NCBI GenBank assembly: GCA_905250075.1
Contig: CAJNOP010000189.1
Coordinates: forward strand, 143,526-207,525
Length of the DNA: 64,000 nt
From: Rotaria sp. Silwood1
Lineage: Eukaryota; Rotifera; Eurotatoria; Philodinida; Philodinidae
Direction: 5' to 3'
Made by a program: the position numbers and the translations under genes. The notes beneath the pieces are model-generated. The model ran no database searches, was not told the origin of the DNA, and saw only the letters and a list, made by a program, of their open reading frames with translations. Positions 13,201-24,191 of the stretch are shown in pieces (within the stretch, counting starts at the first letter, position 1; each line of letters opens with the position of its first letter).

Positions 13201-14111
13201 GAACACTTTGGCTACTAATAGTTACTATACAGGCTATATCGATCATTTCACGAGTAGTAGTCGAGCGACACGTGCTTGTGAAATATGTTTCGCTGTTTCT
13301 CTCACTTGCTATTTTCCATTCGATTTGCCTTCGCCTCTGATCGATTATGGTCCTAATTTTTTAATTGTCAAGAATACGGGAGCAACATCTGTGATGGTTG
13401 AGTCAATCAAGCATTTCAGTTTTCTTCTTCGTTGTATTTCATCTATGTCAACGAAATATCAGCGTTAATATCTGCATATTTTCTCTTCACTATATCCATG
13501 TGGGTTAAGCCAACGAATGTTAGCGGAGAAACTCTTATCCATGCTTCAAAGCAGTCGAATGGTTTGTACTTGTCTTTTGACATCTTTAGACGCAATGTAA
13601 CAGATTATGATTTCGTCTTGAATCCTTCGTTCTTTGTCGGGAACCCAGAACATTGATTTCAAAGAAAACTTTCTGAAATGATAAACGACCAAATATTATC
13701 TCTTAATATAATCTTTTATTAATGCATTTAGGTCAAGGTTCATGTCTGGTCTTTTGGGATTTAACTTCTAGTGGAGCCGTGACAGTCAATCTTCTCTATT
13801 TGACAAGTCACATCATTTCGATTAGTGCTTCGTTTGCTCTGCCGCACAATGTCTGGACGCATATTGCTCAAACATTCAGCTTGACGAGCGAAACTATTTT
13901 ATACATCAATGGGACGGTTGTAACAAGTGGATATGTGTCCGGTGGCCGAGCTATTGGTCCATTTACTATCATCGGAGAGTCACCAGCTGATACAAACAAT
14001 TATAGTGCTGGAATAATAGCTGCTGGACAATTCTACGGAAGTGTCGACGAATATCGAGTGTTTGGACGTCAGTTAATGGCGGCGGCTATTAGTTATGTAG
14101 CCACTCTTTAA
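10250..14111 (+). pseudogene. Membrane-anchored protein with Thr-rich stalk and two LamG-like domains, broken
   Basis: I place exons at about 10250-10357, 11287-11382, 12642-13561 and 13732-14111. The first encodes a single hydrophobic segment (about 25 residues rich in Ala, Leu, Val and Ile), the second a stalk made almost only of Thr, Ser and Ala. The last two encode two concanavalin-like LamG jelly-roll domains, the second ending in TAA. All exon junctions are phase 1 with good GT and AG ends, giving a type II membrane topology with adhesive domains outside. Two defects are visible. A TGA at 13100 stands where LamG domains have Trp (before SIYLNE), and a one-base loss near 13396-13402 shifts the frame in domain 2. 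Exons upstream of the membrane segment were not found. The gene is either decayed or carries assembly errors; the domain assignment is from pattern, not a search. Confidence 0.6.
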
Positions 14112-15630
14112 TAATTCGTCGATCTGTAATTTTATTTTACTGACAAAACTTCTCTCAAATGCTTTTATTCAATTTTATAATTCGCAACTCCTTAAAAAAA
14201 GAGCAAAGCTATTAATATGAACTTTTTTTAAAGTTTATCGTAACCAATGCGTTGCCGATAATTGTTATCGTCAAAGTTTTTGTATCCCTTGTAAAACTCA
14301 TTTACTTCAAAACAAAAATAAAGCTAAAATATGAAATATGAAAGATTCTATGGCGTCATACAGATGTTATTTGTAGACAAACGCATTTCAATCAGGTTCA
14401 CTTAAGTTGAGAGAATACTGTCATCTGTAATCTTGTGTAGAAAAATGCAGTAAACTGAAGTGCAAAGCAGTCAGAACGTTGCGTGCAGACAATATAATGA
14501 GCATGGATTAAAACTATAAAATCTTTCTTTAGTTCGTACGAATGAAAAGACTTAAGGAGATATATATAGAAACTAAGTTTTATGCCATCTTTGATCGTTA
14601 GAAAGAGAGAACATGAAAGTAACTGTTTCCTAGGAAACTGCATTTTTATTTGTGCCGATATCAGAAGGCTTGACGAAGTCGACAGAATCATTTCGTCGCC
14701 AAGACAAAACAGAGTTGCAGCCAAAGTGTGAGTGTGGGTGTGAGCGTGGGGTGTGAATATGGGTGGGTGTGGTTCTAGCTTTGGCTGTGGCTGCGGAGAA
14801 AGAATATACCTGTAGCCCCAAACCTACACTCGCATCCACACCCACACCCTCAAAAGAATTTTTTTCTAGATTATTTCTCGATTATTTATTAGTCGAAAAC
14901 TTGCCGATCTCGATCAATGCCTTGAAGAGGACTATCCTGAAGCGGTCTGATAGAGACCGAACTAACTGATGGTAGTACAGATCGCAAGATCGGAGCTACT
15001 TGAATTTTCAGATTATAAATAATAAAATGCAAAAAAGTTAAGAAAATCCTACTTTGCTTTTAAAGAAAGAAGAATGAAATATGCGCTGCATAATAGATTT
15101 GAACTGCTTTTTCAGAAGATGTCGTGCCGTCGCCAGACAAAGTTTTGTCGCAAAGTACGACACATGCGACACCTTTTATTTTAGTGTATAGCAATAGTAA
15201 ACTATGGGTCGAGTTTTTATGATTTATTTCACACTTTTTTCGAAACTTGCGTATAGATCACGTTCATTTTCAACAAGTAATATATGACTAATAAAAAAAA
15301 TTATCCTTTAATGACCTCTTCGAAGTTATTCGGTTGACGTTAGTTACTATGAATCATTCAAGAAATAAAATAGATTCTATGACTGCGTGTAAAAAATACA
15401 CAATGAAAATACAAAGTATTATTTATTCAATGATTTAGTGTCACCAAATTATTTTACAACAACATGATTCATCTATTGTTAGTAATACAACATTTCAGAA
15501 TCATGTTCTAATCTTAACTAAATTAAATATTTAACTGCAACATATGTATATATATATATGCAAGTCTGCTTTCATTAGTTGACAAAATATTTTCATTTGC
15601 GGAACAAGCTTAAGTTAAATCGTGATAACA
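14112..15630. other. Intergenic stretch with one foldback
   Basis: Apart from the telomere-like foldback at 14726-14850 I see only AT-rich sequence and a short TATATATATATATGC run near 15547, which could belong to the promoter of the CAP gene downstream. Confidence 0.5.
14726..14850. repeat. Telomere-like foldback
   Basis: The G-rich arm (GTGTGAGTGTGGGTGTGAG and a following GGGTGGGTGTGG) runs from 14726 to about 14770. The C-rich arm ATCCACACCCACACCCT ends at 14850. The middle is imperfectly complementary. Confidence 0.7.
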
Positions 15631-16155
15631 ATGACAAGTCAGAGTAAGTTGATACACATTTTTTCTATTAGATGAGAAAGAACTGAATTGAGTTGCCAAC
15701 AACATCTCTGCCGACTTGATTAACTACGTAGGGAATGAGATTAATGTGTATTACCTTTCTGAATGTATTCTCTAGTGATCGATGCTCACAATCAAATTCG
15801 CCACTCATCCCACCTTCCACGTTTATATTTTAACCGAAGATTGCAACACGCTGCCCAAACGCATTGCAATCGAATGGCCATGCTTAATAAACTATCGCAT
15901 GAGGAAAATCTTCCGGGTCGAACTACCGTAGGTAATCGTGCTCATCAAGCGGGCTACCGTTATTCAGCTGTTGGTGAAAACATTGCGGCTGGACAAACGT
16001 CAGTCGGACAAGTTATGCAAAGCTGGATGCATAGCACAGGACATCGAAGTAATATTCTTAACGGAACGTATCAACATATTGGGGCGGCTGTTGCGCAGTC
16101 GGCAAATGGCACGCGCTATTGGTGTGTAGTGCTAGGTCGACGGATGGGCTGTTGA
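15631..16155 (+). CDS. CAP/SCP (PR-1/YkwD-like) domain protein
   Basis: This is a compact CAP domain protein of about 130 residues, ending in TGA. Visible family motifs are AHNQIRHSSHLP, HAAQTHCNRMA, LSHEENLPG, AVGENIAAGQ and HSTGHRSNILNG; the last two are hallmark CAP2 and CAP1-type signatures. Two starts are possible. The open frame has an ATG at 15763. Alternatively a short first exon (ATG at 15631, donor GTAAGTTGAT at 15644, acceptor TTCTCTAG ending 15775) joins in frame to the same domain. I prefer the spliced model because both splice sites are strong. No convincing signal peptide is seen in either model, which is odd for a family that is normally secreted. The compact domain resembles bacterial YkwD-type CAP proteins more than animal ones. 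Confidence 0.8.
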
Positions 16156-16327
16156 AGATAAAACATCATTAATTTAATCACGAGCTCATCATCGTTTATA
16201 TCGCTGTTTAGAGAACTTAGTAGAAATTGTAAATTCTTTAAAACGAATAGTGTCATAATTGAGAAGAGGTGAAGGGCACGTTTGTTTCATTTGAGATGTG
16301 TCCCAGTTCGTTGAATTCTAAATTCAA

Positions 16328-16583
16328 GGGTGATGGTGTGGATGGGTGTGGTGTTGGTGTGGGTATGTGAATGTGGATGTAGGTGTGACTGTGCGCGTGA
16401 GTGTGAGTATGGAGGTGTGGGTCGGCTGTAAATATGGTTGTGGGTGTAGTTGGGGTGTGCAGAGAGAGTGTGGCTGTAGACTTCAACCCAAGTGCGAGAT
16501 TATCTCGTAGATCTGCATGGATGGGGTGTTGGGTGTGACATGTCTATCGACATCCACCCCTAGATCCACTTACACCCACACCC
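16328..16583. repeat. Long compound telomere-like foldback
   Basis: This is the longest member of the family. A degenerate G-rich arm (repeated GTGTGG, GTGGAT and GTGAGT units) runs from 16328 to about 16475. A second short G-rich block follows at 16521-16538, then a C-rich block containing TACACCCACACCCGC ending near 16583. It may be two copies in tandem. Confidence 0.65.
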
Positions 16584-16763
16584 GCATGCAAACCCTTCTC
16601 AACTCTAGATGATCTACAAATATTGGTTTCGCAAATTGTGCATGACGGATAACGATAGTTGATTATTTTCCATGACGCTTATAAATTGCCCACGCAATTT
16701 CTTCTTTATGCACGAATCTATATATATCATGTTCAGTGTCGGTCGGCCTGTTTCTCTGTGTCG

Positions 16764-16790
16764 GGTCAAAGGTCAAAGGTTAAAGGTCAC
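16764..16790 (+). repeat. Short GGTCAAA tandem repeat
   Basis: About three and a half 7-8 bp units (GGTCAAA, GGTCAAA, GGTTAAA, GGTCAC) stand immediately before the 34-bp minisatellite. Confidence 0.75.
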
Positions 16791-16799
16791 ATAACGTTA

Positions 16800-17590
16800 T
16801 AAGGGGAGATCTCCAGGGACTATTAAATGGGTACTTATAGGTCCCCAAGGGCTATCCAATGGGGGTACCCATAGGTCCTCAAGGCCCATCCTCTGGGGGT
16901 ACCCATAGGTCCTCAAGGGCTATTCTATGAGGGTACCTACAGGTCCTCAAAGGCTATCCTATGGGGGTATGCATTGGTCCTCAAGGGCTATCCTATGGGG
17001 GTATGCATTGGTCCTCAAGGGCTATCCTATGGGGGTACCCATAGGTCTCCAAGGGCTATCCTATGGCGGTACCCATAGGTCCTCAAGGGCCATCCTATGG
17101 GCGTACTCATAGGTCCTCAAGGGCTATCCTATGGGGGTAGCCATAGGTTCTCAAGGGCTATTCTATGGNNNNNNNNNNNNNNNNNNNNNNNNNNNNNNNN
17201 NNNNNNNNNNNNNNNNNNNNNNNNNNNNNNNNNNNNNNNNNNNNNNNNNNNNNNNNNNNNNNNNNNNNCCTATGGGCGTACTCATAGGTCCTCAAGGGCT
17301 ATCCTATGGGGGTAGCCATAGGTCCTCAAGGGCTATCCTAGGGGGGTTCCCGTAGGTCCCCGAGGGCTATTCTATGGGGGTACCCACAGGCCCCCAAGGG
17401 CTATCCAATGGGGGTACCCATAGGTCCTCAAGGCCCATCCTATGGGGGTACCCATAGGTCCACAAGGGCTATTCTATGGGGGTATCCACAGGTCCTCAAG
17501 GAATATCCTATGGCGGTACCCATAGGTCCTCAAGGGCTATCCTATAGCGGTATCCATAGGTCGCCAAGGGCTATTATATTGTGATACGCA
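16800..17590 (+). repeat. 34-bp minisatellite array containing an assembly gap
   Basis: About 20 visible tandem units of 34 bp, with consensus built from GGGCTATCCTATGGGGGT and ACCCATAGGTCCTCAA. Each unit carries an 8-bp inverted repeat, CCTATGGG and CCCATAGG, around GGTA. The array is far more GC-rich than its surroundings. Exactly 100 N at 17169-17268 indicate a gap of unknown size, so the true copy number is not known. Open frames through it are a by-product of the unit and not genes. Confidence 0.95.
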
Positions 17591-18934
17591 TAGGCTCTGA
17601 AGGGAGTAAGGCAATAGGGAGATAAGACCGAAGGCTCCATGGACTATAAAAATATGTGCGATATGAGAGTATGAGGTTGTAGGGTAACCTATCTATATAC
17701 ATAATATCGAGTGTCTGTATGTATTTTACCGGATGAAACGTTAAATGTCTGAGGTCATACATTAAAGGAGAAAACAGCCGTGCAGTATGCACGGGTTCTC
17801 GCTATTTTATTTCATGTTTGTAGGAATGAGTGCAAATCAATGGAGCGTGATACATTGAATACTATGGCTTTCCACAAAAGTCATGTTTTACTGTGATTTT
17901 CAAACACAGAAGGAGCAGAGTTTAAGGAAATGTTTGAAGAAAAACAAACTTGATGAATAACAATAAGAGAATGATGTTTTTCGTCTGAATTTAACAGTAT
18001 GAATAAAAGTCATTCTCAATTATTATCCATATCATAGTATTGAGTTTCTATTGACATTATTCTTCTCGCTGCTGTTTTTTATATGTACTTAAATGAAATT
18101 CGCTGATCAACAGTATTATTCAGTGACGTTTGCTGCAGAGTTCGAATGTATGAAACGAGATATGGTGATAATCTAGTGAATCTTTGGAACCACTCCTCTA
18201 TTCGTCAACGAATTATTTGAACGAATGGTTAGCCAGGATTCATTGTTTCGTTGGAGAATCCTTCTGGATTATTAAAATAAAAATGCCTTCGCTACCTGAT
18301 AGACTGTTTTCGAAATGCAGCCTAATTACAAAAAACTTACCAGACATAGGATTGGTTTGCATCGTTTTCCTAACCGAACCAAAACGAATCGAAGAAATCG
18401 CTAACCAGACCTAACGTATATGACCGAAGTTTTAACAACTCTCAACTGAGTCGGTGTCGGTTCTGGTCGATTGGTTTGGTTCGGGTAAAAGCCAAACCGA
18501 TTCCATTTCTGAAACTGGCAAATGACTGGAACACATGTCGCTGTAGGGAATTTTTACTGATGCTGCGAATTTTCCTCCTATTTAACACGTATAGTGCAAA
18601 TCAATGTTGTGGGACACGTCCAAAGAGACTACTTTGCATTCATTTCTCCAGCAACAAAGTATTGCTCTTCTCGAGAATGGTTTGTGTAACGTCGATATGT
18701 CTGCTCGCTTATATGCAATTTGTTATTGTCCTTTCTGCAATACATGAAAGAATCGTAAAGCCAAAATAAATGGAATATTTATAGGATTACTGCATCGAAA
18801 AGGTAAAATGTGCAACGATTCAATTACCTATTCTTAAGTTGGGAAATAATTTGACTGAAAAAAAGCAAAAGAAAAAGAGGATATTTTTTTCTAATTCATT
18901 TGCACTTGTTGATAAAAAAAGAAGTGTCTAGAGA
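17591..18934. other. Intergenic stretch with a small foldback
   Basis: No gene is supported. An inverted repeat of simple sequence (CCTAACCGAACC near 18370 and GGTTTGGTTCGGG near 18473) is present and is discussed in the findings. Confidence 0.5.
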
Positions 18935-19324
18935 ATGCCTATTATACCGGTTCTATGTATCTTGATTTCTCTTATAAAACGTATCGATGGAACGTATACA
19001 TGTATAAGTGATGGCATGTTTGGAAATCCCGATGATCATCACACATTTTGGCATTGCTCTGACGGCAGCGCCTATCTCAAATATTGTCCAGCAGGTTTAT
19101 TTTGGTCACAAGTAAAGCAGCAGTGCAGTTGGGAGAGTAAGTATCTCTTTGATTCGTCGTATTAGAAATGCTTGAGTTGGCAAGCTATTATTGTGAATTT
19201 TCTTGTACGATCACCAGGGAGAATATCCAAGTTTCACTACAAGCTTGTTCTGTTTTTTTAATTCTAGTGGTGGACCCAACAGTTACCGTAACAGCACCAT
19301 CATCAACGATAGAAGCCACATCAA
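18935..19324 (+). CDS. Secreted chitin-binding type-2 (peritrophin-A) protein, 3' end not found
   Basis: Exon 1 (18935-19136) begins with a signal peptide of about 20 residues and runs straight into a CBM14/peritrophin-A domain: CISDGMFGNPDD, then HCSDGSAYLKYCPAGLFW and a final CSW. The aromatic and Cys pattern is typical of chitin-binding domains in invertebrate gut linings and cuticles. A donor GTAAGTATC at 19137 and acceptor TTCTAG ending 19267 join it in phase 1 to a short Thr/Ser/Pro-rich exon (19268-19324) ending at donor GTGAGT. Further exons are expected but I could not recognise them; an open region at 19400-19700 has possible frames on both strands with no known domain. The protein probably binds chitin outside the cell. 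Confidence 0.7.
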
Positions 19325-19699
19325 GTGAGTTTTATACAAATATGATGCTACTACAGTTTATTCGAGAACATGAAAGCTTCTAATGCAAGATCTTTTAGAG
19401 TGTCATTGCTATGGACCAATTTTCAGTTCTTCTTCTTGCACCATCGAGATTTTTCAAGTATTATGAGACTCGTATATCCATGATGGAGCTATCCCTAGCG
19501 GGAAACAATCCTTCAAACTCTGGAAAATTCACGCCTTTCGTCAGCATATCATTTTCGGCACTCATGTTACCGCTGGTCATCAGTGCGCTTTGGTAAATTA
19601 GCATTCTTCCCTCTTTCGGTCGACATGCTTCCCACTTCGAATTGTCACCACTTCTTGATGGAACTGGTTGTATGGTGTACCCGAAATACACCGAATTAT

Positions 19700-20152
19700 A
19701 GTCATAGATTCGGTAATAACCAGGAAGTCAAAAAATGAAAAAAAATGATAAGATTTTAATTTAAAAAAATGAAATTTCTACTTATAAAGCGAGACCGTTA
19801 ATTGATTATTTTGAAAAATAACTGATCTAATTTCAATCAAAAAACGTGCAAAACGAGTCAAATTCATTTCATTAAAATGGTGAAAACATTGAAAGCTAGT
19901 CGAAATAATGAAAGCAATGCGATTTTTAAAATTTAAGTGAAGTCAAGAAATGTTTTTGATTTAACGAACAAAAATAATCATTTTAATGGAATTCGTTTTA
20001 TTGTTCCACTTCTTGGATAACCTAAACATTTTATTCTTAAGAAAAAAATAGCTTTTAGTTTTCAAGAAATCTCCGTATGCAGTATTTTCAATCATATTTC
20101 ATACAAAGTGAATAGGATCATTGTCTGATTAGATTCATCATTCAATCCAAGA
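19700..20152. other. AT-rich spacer before the lectin gene
   Basis: Nothing coding is recognised. The sequence is very A/T-rich with several self-complementary A and T runs. Confidence 0.5.
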
Positions 20153-20548
20153 ATGGTTTGTGATGTAATGAATCCAATAGTGGGTTTTCTAGTAAACAAG
20201 GCAACAGGAAGGGTACTAGACACCAATGAAGAAAAAAATATTTATACTCTTAAATATAATGGTGGCACATATCAACGATGGCAATTTCAACGACAGGACG
20301 ATGGTTCTTGTGTATTACAAAACTTAGCAACCTCATTGGTACTTGATTCCAATGGCTATCAGATGTACACACATGATTTAAATGGTGGCCGCTATCAAAA
20401 ATGGAGATTATATTGGAATGAAGACAACTTTTTTGTACTCCTAAATCTAGCAACGTCACGTGTACTTGATTCTAATTTTGAGGGTCAAGTTTATCCAAGC
20501 GTTGGTAATGGCGGTGATTTTCAAAAATGGTTTTTTGCACAAGCATAA
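20153..20548 (+). CDS. Ricin B-type beta-trefoil lectin domain protein
   Basis: An intronless gene of 131 residues that consists of one beta-trefoil carbohydrate-binding domain. The three lobes are clear, each with LDxN-like residues (VLDTN, VLDSN, VLDSN) and the QxW signature (QRW at 41-43, QKW at 82-84, QKW at 124-126). There is no enzymatic chain, signal peptide or membrane segment, so it is a stand-alone lectin domain that probably acts inside the cell or is exported by another route. The three lobes are very alike, which suggests tandem duplication of about 40 residues. Similar single-domain lectins occur in bacteria, fungi and invertebrates, so the origin is open. Confidence 0.88.
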   Translation: MVCDVMNPIVGFLVNKATGRVLDTNEEKNIYTLKYNGGTYQRWQFQRQDDGSCVLQNLATSLVLDSNGYQMYTHDLNGGRYQKWRLYWNEDNFFVLLNLATSRVLDSNFEGQVYPSVGNGGDFQKWFFAQA

Positions 20549-20872
20549 AATGAACTATGTTCAAATAAATCTTAGACTGACTTTTTATCATGATGTAGTT
20601 TACGTATACTAGCAAGGTTACAAACATCCATGGGCATTACTCATAGTCTAAACAGTATTATCGAACTTCAAATTGTGAACAAAATGATTGGATCATTGTA
20701 GATGTTTAATAGTATCATAAAGTGTTAGCTAAATGACATGAAAGCGATTGTTTCGAGTGCAACACACTGTTACAAGAACCTATTAGAATGTATAGTATGA
20801 TAATTAGACCTATTTAACCCTTAGTAACTCTCCTCAACGTGCAATGACGTTCAACATTATTCATACACCTGA

Positions 20873-20940
20873 GAGTGTAAGTGAGTGTGGGTAAAGTGTT
20901 AGTGTTCGATTACTGTCCTCTCACACTCACCCACACCCAC
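20873..20940. repeat. Telomere-like foldback
   Basis: A G-rich arm GAGTGTAAGTGAGTGTGGGT is followed by a spacer of about 28 bp and a C-rich arm TCACACTCACCCACACCCAC. The outer parts of the arms pair well. Confidence 0.75.
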
Positions 20941-21124
20941 TAAACCATTCGACTTTGAGTGTAATGACGTCTCTGTCAAGTCTGTCTTGCGGATTTAAAA
21001 TGTTATTTTTCTATCTAAATACAGGTAAAGCATATTTCTATGGCTCACATTGTCAAGCGTCGAAATGAAATCATTCTCAATCCTGACAGGATAAACATGC
21101 AGAACACAAATTCTTGATCGGTTC

Positions 21125-21185
21125 GGGTATGAGTGTGAGTATGGGTGGGTAAAAGAAAGAACAACACCCACACCACATCCACCCT
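21125..21185. repeat. Telomere-like foldback
   Basis: The G-rich arm is GGGTATGAGTGTGAGTATGG plus GTGGGT, then about 14 A-rich bases, then ACACCCACACCACATCCACC. Confidence 0.75.
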
Positions 21186-21303
21186 CGCATGCATTCTTTT
21201 CTGCAATGATGCTTCAATACAATAATTTCTCATTCCTGTCTTGTTTCTTTTATACGTGGTCTATATTGGTCTTTCAAGATTTTTTGAATTTCCTGTTTTC
21301 CAG

Positions 21304-21567
21304 TACTTTCTCACCCTCATTCTAAAGCACTGTCCAGATGATTTAGTCGATGGGAAAAAGGACTCTGTTTTGAATTAATTCAAGGATATATTACGGGAGA
21401 TGATGTTACCAGATCATCAATTTACTACAGTGAAATTGAAAGTTCCTACTGTTTTTACTCAAGAAAAAGATAATTTGAAAATACAAATGAAGACTATTGA
21501 ACGATGGCTGGATGAGAAGCCAGTACCTCTTGAAAAAGTGGATTGCCCATGTTGCACAATTTTATAA
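21304..21567 (+). pseudogene. Remnant exon ending in a CaaX-type prenylation signal
   Basis: After a good acceptor (TTTTCCAG ending 21303) one frame reads for 87 codons to a TAA at 21565. It is interrupted only by a TAA at 21376-21378. The second half is charged and looks coding (contains TIERWLDEKPVPLEKVD). It ends CPCCTIL, a C-terminal Cys-aliphatic-aliphatic-Leu box preceded by extra cysteines, the pattern of a geranylgeranylated membrane-attached protein. I do not recognise the family. With a single in-frame stop it may be a young pseudogene, or the true exon may begin after the stop. Confidence 0.4.
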
Positions 21568-22943
21568 TTGTGACGATTCTTATTCATCACTCTTATATTT
21601 TTACCAGCTACGAAATGCTTGCGAATTGCTTTTTTGATGGATACACTCATGGATAATCAATCTCAAAAAGCATAAGTTTCTCAGAAAATTTTTTCATCTG
21701 TAGAATATTGTAGAACTCGTTGCACTGTTAATTTTAGCAAAAACAAGATTCTAATTCACTTAACATATGAGGATGTTGGAGTCAAAATACTCAAAACTTT
21801 CCACTATTTCTCACTGCTACTGAGCGGTAGTTGACGCTTTTGAGTGATTTTATCGTAGCACTGTCATTGATTGAGTAAGTTAGAATTTTTTCTACGAACA
21901 TGATCAACGCAAGGAGTTCTACAAAGTTTTACAGACGGAATAATTTTCTAAGAAACTTGTGTCTTTTGTGATTGATTGTCTATGAAAGTATCAATCGAAA
22001 ATACGATTCACAAGCATTCTGTTGTTGGTAGTTTTACGGTATTTCAAGACTCATTCATTCACTCTTTATCAAAAGAAATGTTTGTAAAACCAATTTCGTT
22101 CTACACACAGTATATTTTGACATCGAAAGTTTCTTTCTATGGTTTTTAGGGATGATAGTTTTAAGTTAGATTGAAACGAAGATGATTGAAAAGTGTTTTG
22201 TCCGAAATGTGTTGCGGGTTCATGTTGTCAACTAAAAATGTCACACTTGTCGTTCCTATTTAAGAGGATGTGATGGTGTGGGTAAGCTCAAAGAAGAGAA
22301 TGGTTCAAGCAGAGTCATACGCCATGTTTCGATTCTTGCTACTGGAGCATTATCAGGTATGTTTAGAAACAATACTACGGGATTCGGACACGTCTCCGCA
22401 GGACAGTTGCTCGCGGGAGAGTGTGAATCGTGTGGATGTGCAGAGCTTCCATGTTATCCATATTTCAGCTCAGCACCGATGATGGCTCTCTGTTGTAGTG
22501 TGGTTGTAACAATTAGTCTGCTTGTATATCGGAATGGAGTAGGATGAGAATATGATGGGAGTATAAATCGAAGAAATGTCAATTGCGGGTGTGAGTGTGT
22601 GCTCTTCAACAACAAGCCCACACCCACACCCACACCTTAACTTTTCATTATGGTTAACTAATTGTATTGATCATGGATTTCCGCAAAGCCTTTGTTGTTA
22701 AAAACAAGTCATTTTCTCTTTGAATGATTAGCTCTAGCACAATCTAGGCTCAAAAGCTCAGATGAATTATTTTGATAGGAATTGATCTACATCGACAGTT
22801 CTTTTGATCAGTTTATCAGAATTTTTGAACTTGAACTACCATAGATTTAGACAAAACATATACATTAGAAATAATAAAAATTTTTAAAAAATCTCTTTAT
22901 TAATTTATCTTGATAAAAAATGTTTAAAAAAAATTATGTTTCT
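21568..22943. other. Intergenic stretch with one foldback
   Basis: An open frame at 22278-22547 (plus) is Cys/Gly-rich with no recognised domain and I do not call it. A telomere-like foldback lies at 22586-22637. A TTTATT at 22897-22902 may be the polyadenylation signal of the minus-strand MDR gene. Confidence 0.45.
22586..22637. repeat. Telomere-like foldback
   Basis: A short G-rich arm GCGGGTGTGAGTGTGT, a spacer GCTCTTCAACAACAAG and a clean C-rich arm of CCCACA units. The spacer shares CTTCAACAAC with the copy at 51016. Confidence 0.8.
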
Positions 22944-24191
22944 TTATCCTTCATCAGCTATTTTAAGAATTAACTTTCCTTGTGCTTTTCCACTTTTGGA
23001 TTTTTCATAAAGTGAATATAAAGCTTCTACACCATCTTTTCGCCAATCAAATACTGTATCAATTAATGGTTTAACTTTGCCTGTTTCAATATATTTTGTT
23101 CGAATATCATCAAGGTCTTGAAAGTTTTCATTTAATAAATGACGTATATAACCATGATGAGCTGAACCAAAAACAGACCAAAATTTTCGATTTACCAAAC
23201 TGGAACCAGCTATAACCAATGTTTTCAATGAAATAATAGATGAGGTATCATCACCAACAATAGTAATAAATTGACCACCTCGTTTTAATATTTTTTGTGC
23301 TGATATCCATTGTTGTTCACCACCAACACAATCGTATACAAGATCATAATTTTGATCTAGAGATAAAAATAAAATAAAATGATAACCTAAATATATTTAC
23401 CTTTCAGTTCTTCTCCGAAATCTTTTTCATTATAATCAATAACATGTAATCGATTTTGATCATTATTTGTCTCATCATTTGTTTGTGTTATTGTATATCC
23501 TGGAAAGAATAAACAACAATAACAAAAAAATAAATTCTATAGAATAGATGGTAGAATACAAACCAAGTTTTTCCATCAGACTAAAATTTCTTTGTGAACA
23601 TGTGGCGGTAACATTAGCACCAACTGCTTTAGCTAATTGAATTGCATATAAACCAGTTGCTGTACTACCACCACAGATTAATATTTTACTTCCTGTTCCA
23701 ATAGGAGGTGAAGCTTTTTTAAACAATGCTTGATAACTAGTGTCACATGCTAAAGGTACAGCAGCTGCTTCTTCCATTGTTAAATTATTTGGTTTCAATG
23801 TAAATAATGATTCATCTCCACGAACATATTCAGCATAACTACCACCATGAATTCCAAGATCTCCATAAACTTTATCGCCAACTCGAAGACGTTTTACTCC
23901 TGAACCGATAGCAACAACGACACCAGCAACATCAGTACCTGGTGTATGAGGAAATGAATATCGAGTAACAAGTGATAATCTTCCATTTAAAATTTTCCAA
24001 TCGACTGGATTGATTGCAGCAGCATAAACTTGAACAAGAATTTGTTTAGATGATAATTGACGAGGTACAGATACATTCTCGCCAAGCGTAAGAACATCAC
24101 GTACATCTCCAAAACCACTTTGTTGAGCAGCTTTCATCACGGAAGGGATACGACTATCATTATTCGTATTATTTGTAGTTGAATTAGCCAT
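22944..24191 (-). CDS. Zinc-free MDR oxidoreductase, quinone-oxidoreductase-like
   Basis: This is a medium-chain dehydrogenase/reductase that probably reduces quinones or enones with NADPH. Exons on the minus strand are 24191-23564, 23499-23401 and 23356-22944, with small introns (64 and 44 bp). They join in frame to 379 residues ending in TAA. Visible parts are the GroES-like start (YAAAINPVDWKILNG near 56-70), PGTDVAGVVVAIG, VGDKVYGD, and the Rossmann loop CGGSTATGLYAIQLAKAVGA (about 173-192), followed by DLVYDCVGG and GGQFITIVG. The catalytic-zinc cysteines and histidine of alcohol dehydrogenases are absent, which places it with zeta-crystallin-like quinone reductases. The start could also be an in-frame ATG at 24263, which would add a hydrophobic leader; I chose 24191 because its context is better. 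Confidence 0.88.

Larger units (their letters stand above)
20549..21303. other. Intergenic stretch with two foldbacks
   Basis: Only the two telomere-like foldbacks at 20873-20940 and 21125-21185 are recognisable. Confidence 0.5.

Noticed and set aside
16927-17355. Open reading frames through the 34-bp repeat array and the N gap
   Set aside because: They come from the repeat unit being open in one frame and from reading N as unknown residues; there is no start context, domain or splice signal.
19461-19691. Minus-strand frame behind the chitin-binding gene (contains NFPEFEGLFPARDSS)
   Set aside because: Composition is coding-like on both strands but no family is recognised and no splice model could be built.
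20153-20548. The ricin-type lectin as a toxin gene
   Set aside because: Only the sugar-binding trefoil is present; there is no catalytic chain or secretion signal.
22278-22547. Cys/Gly-rich plus-strand frame as a secreted peptide gene
   Set aside because: No signal peptide, no splice partner and the frame runs into the foldback region; evidence too thin.
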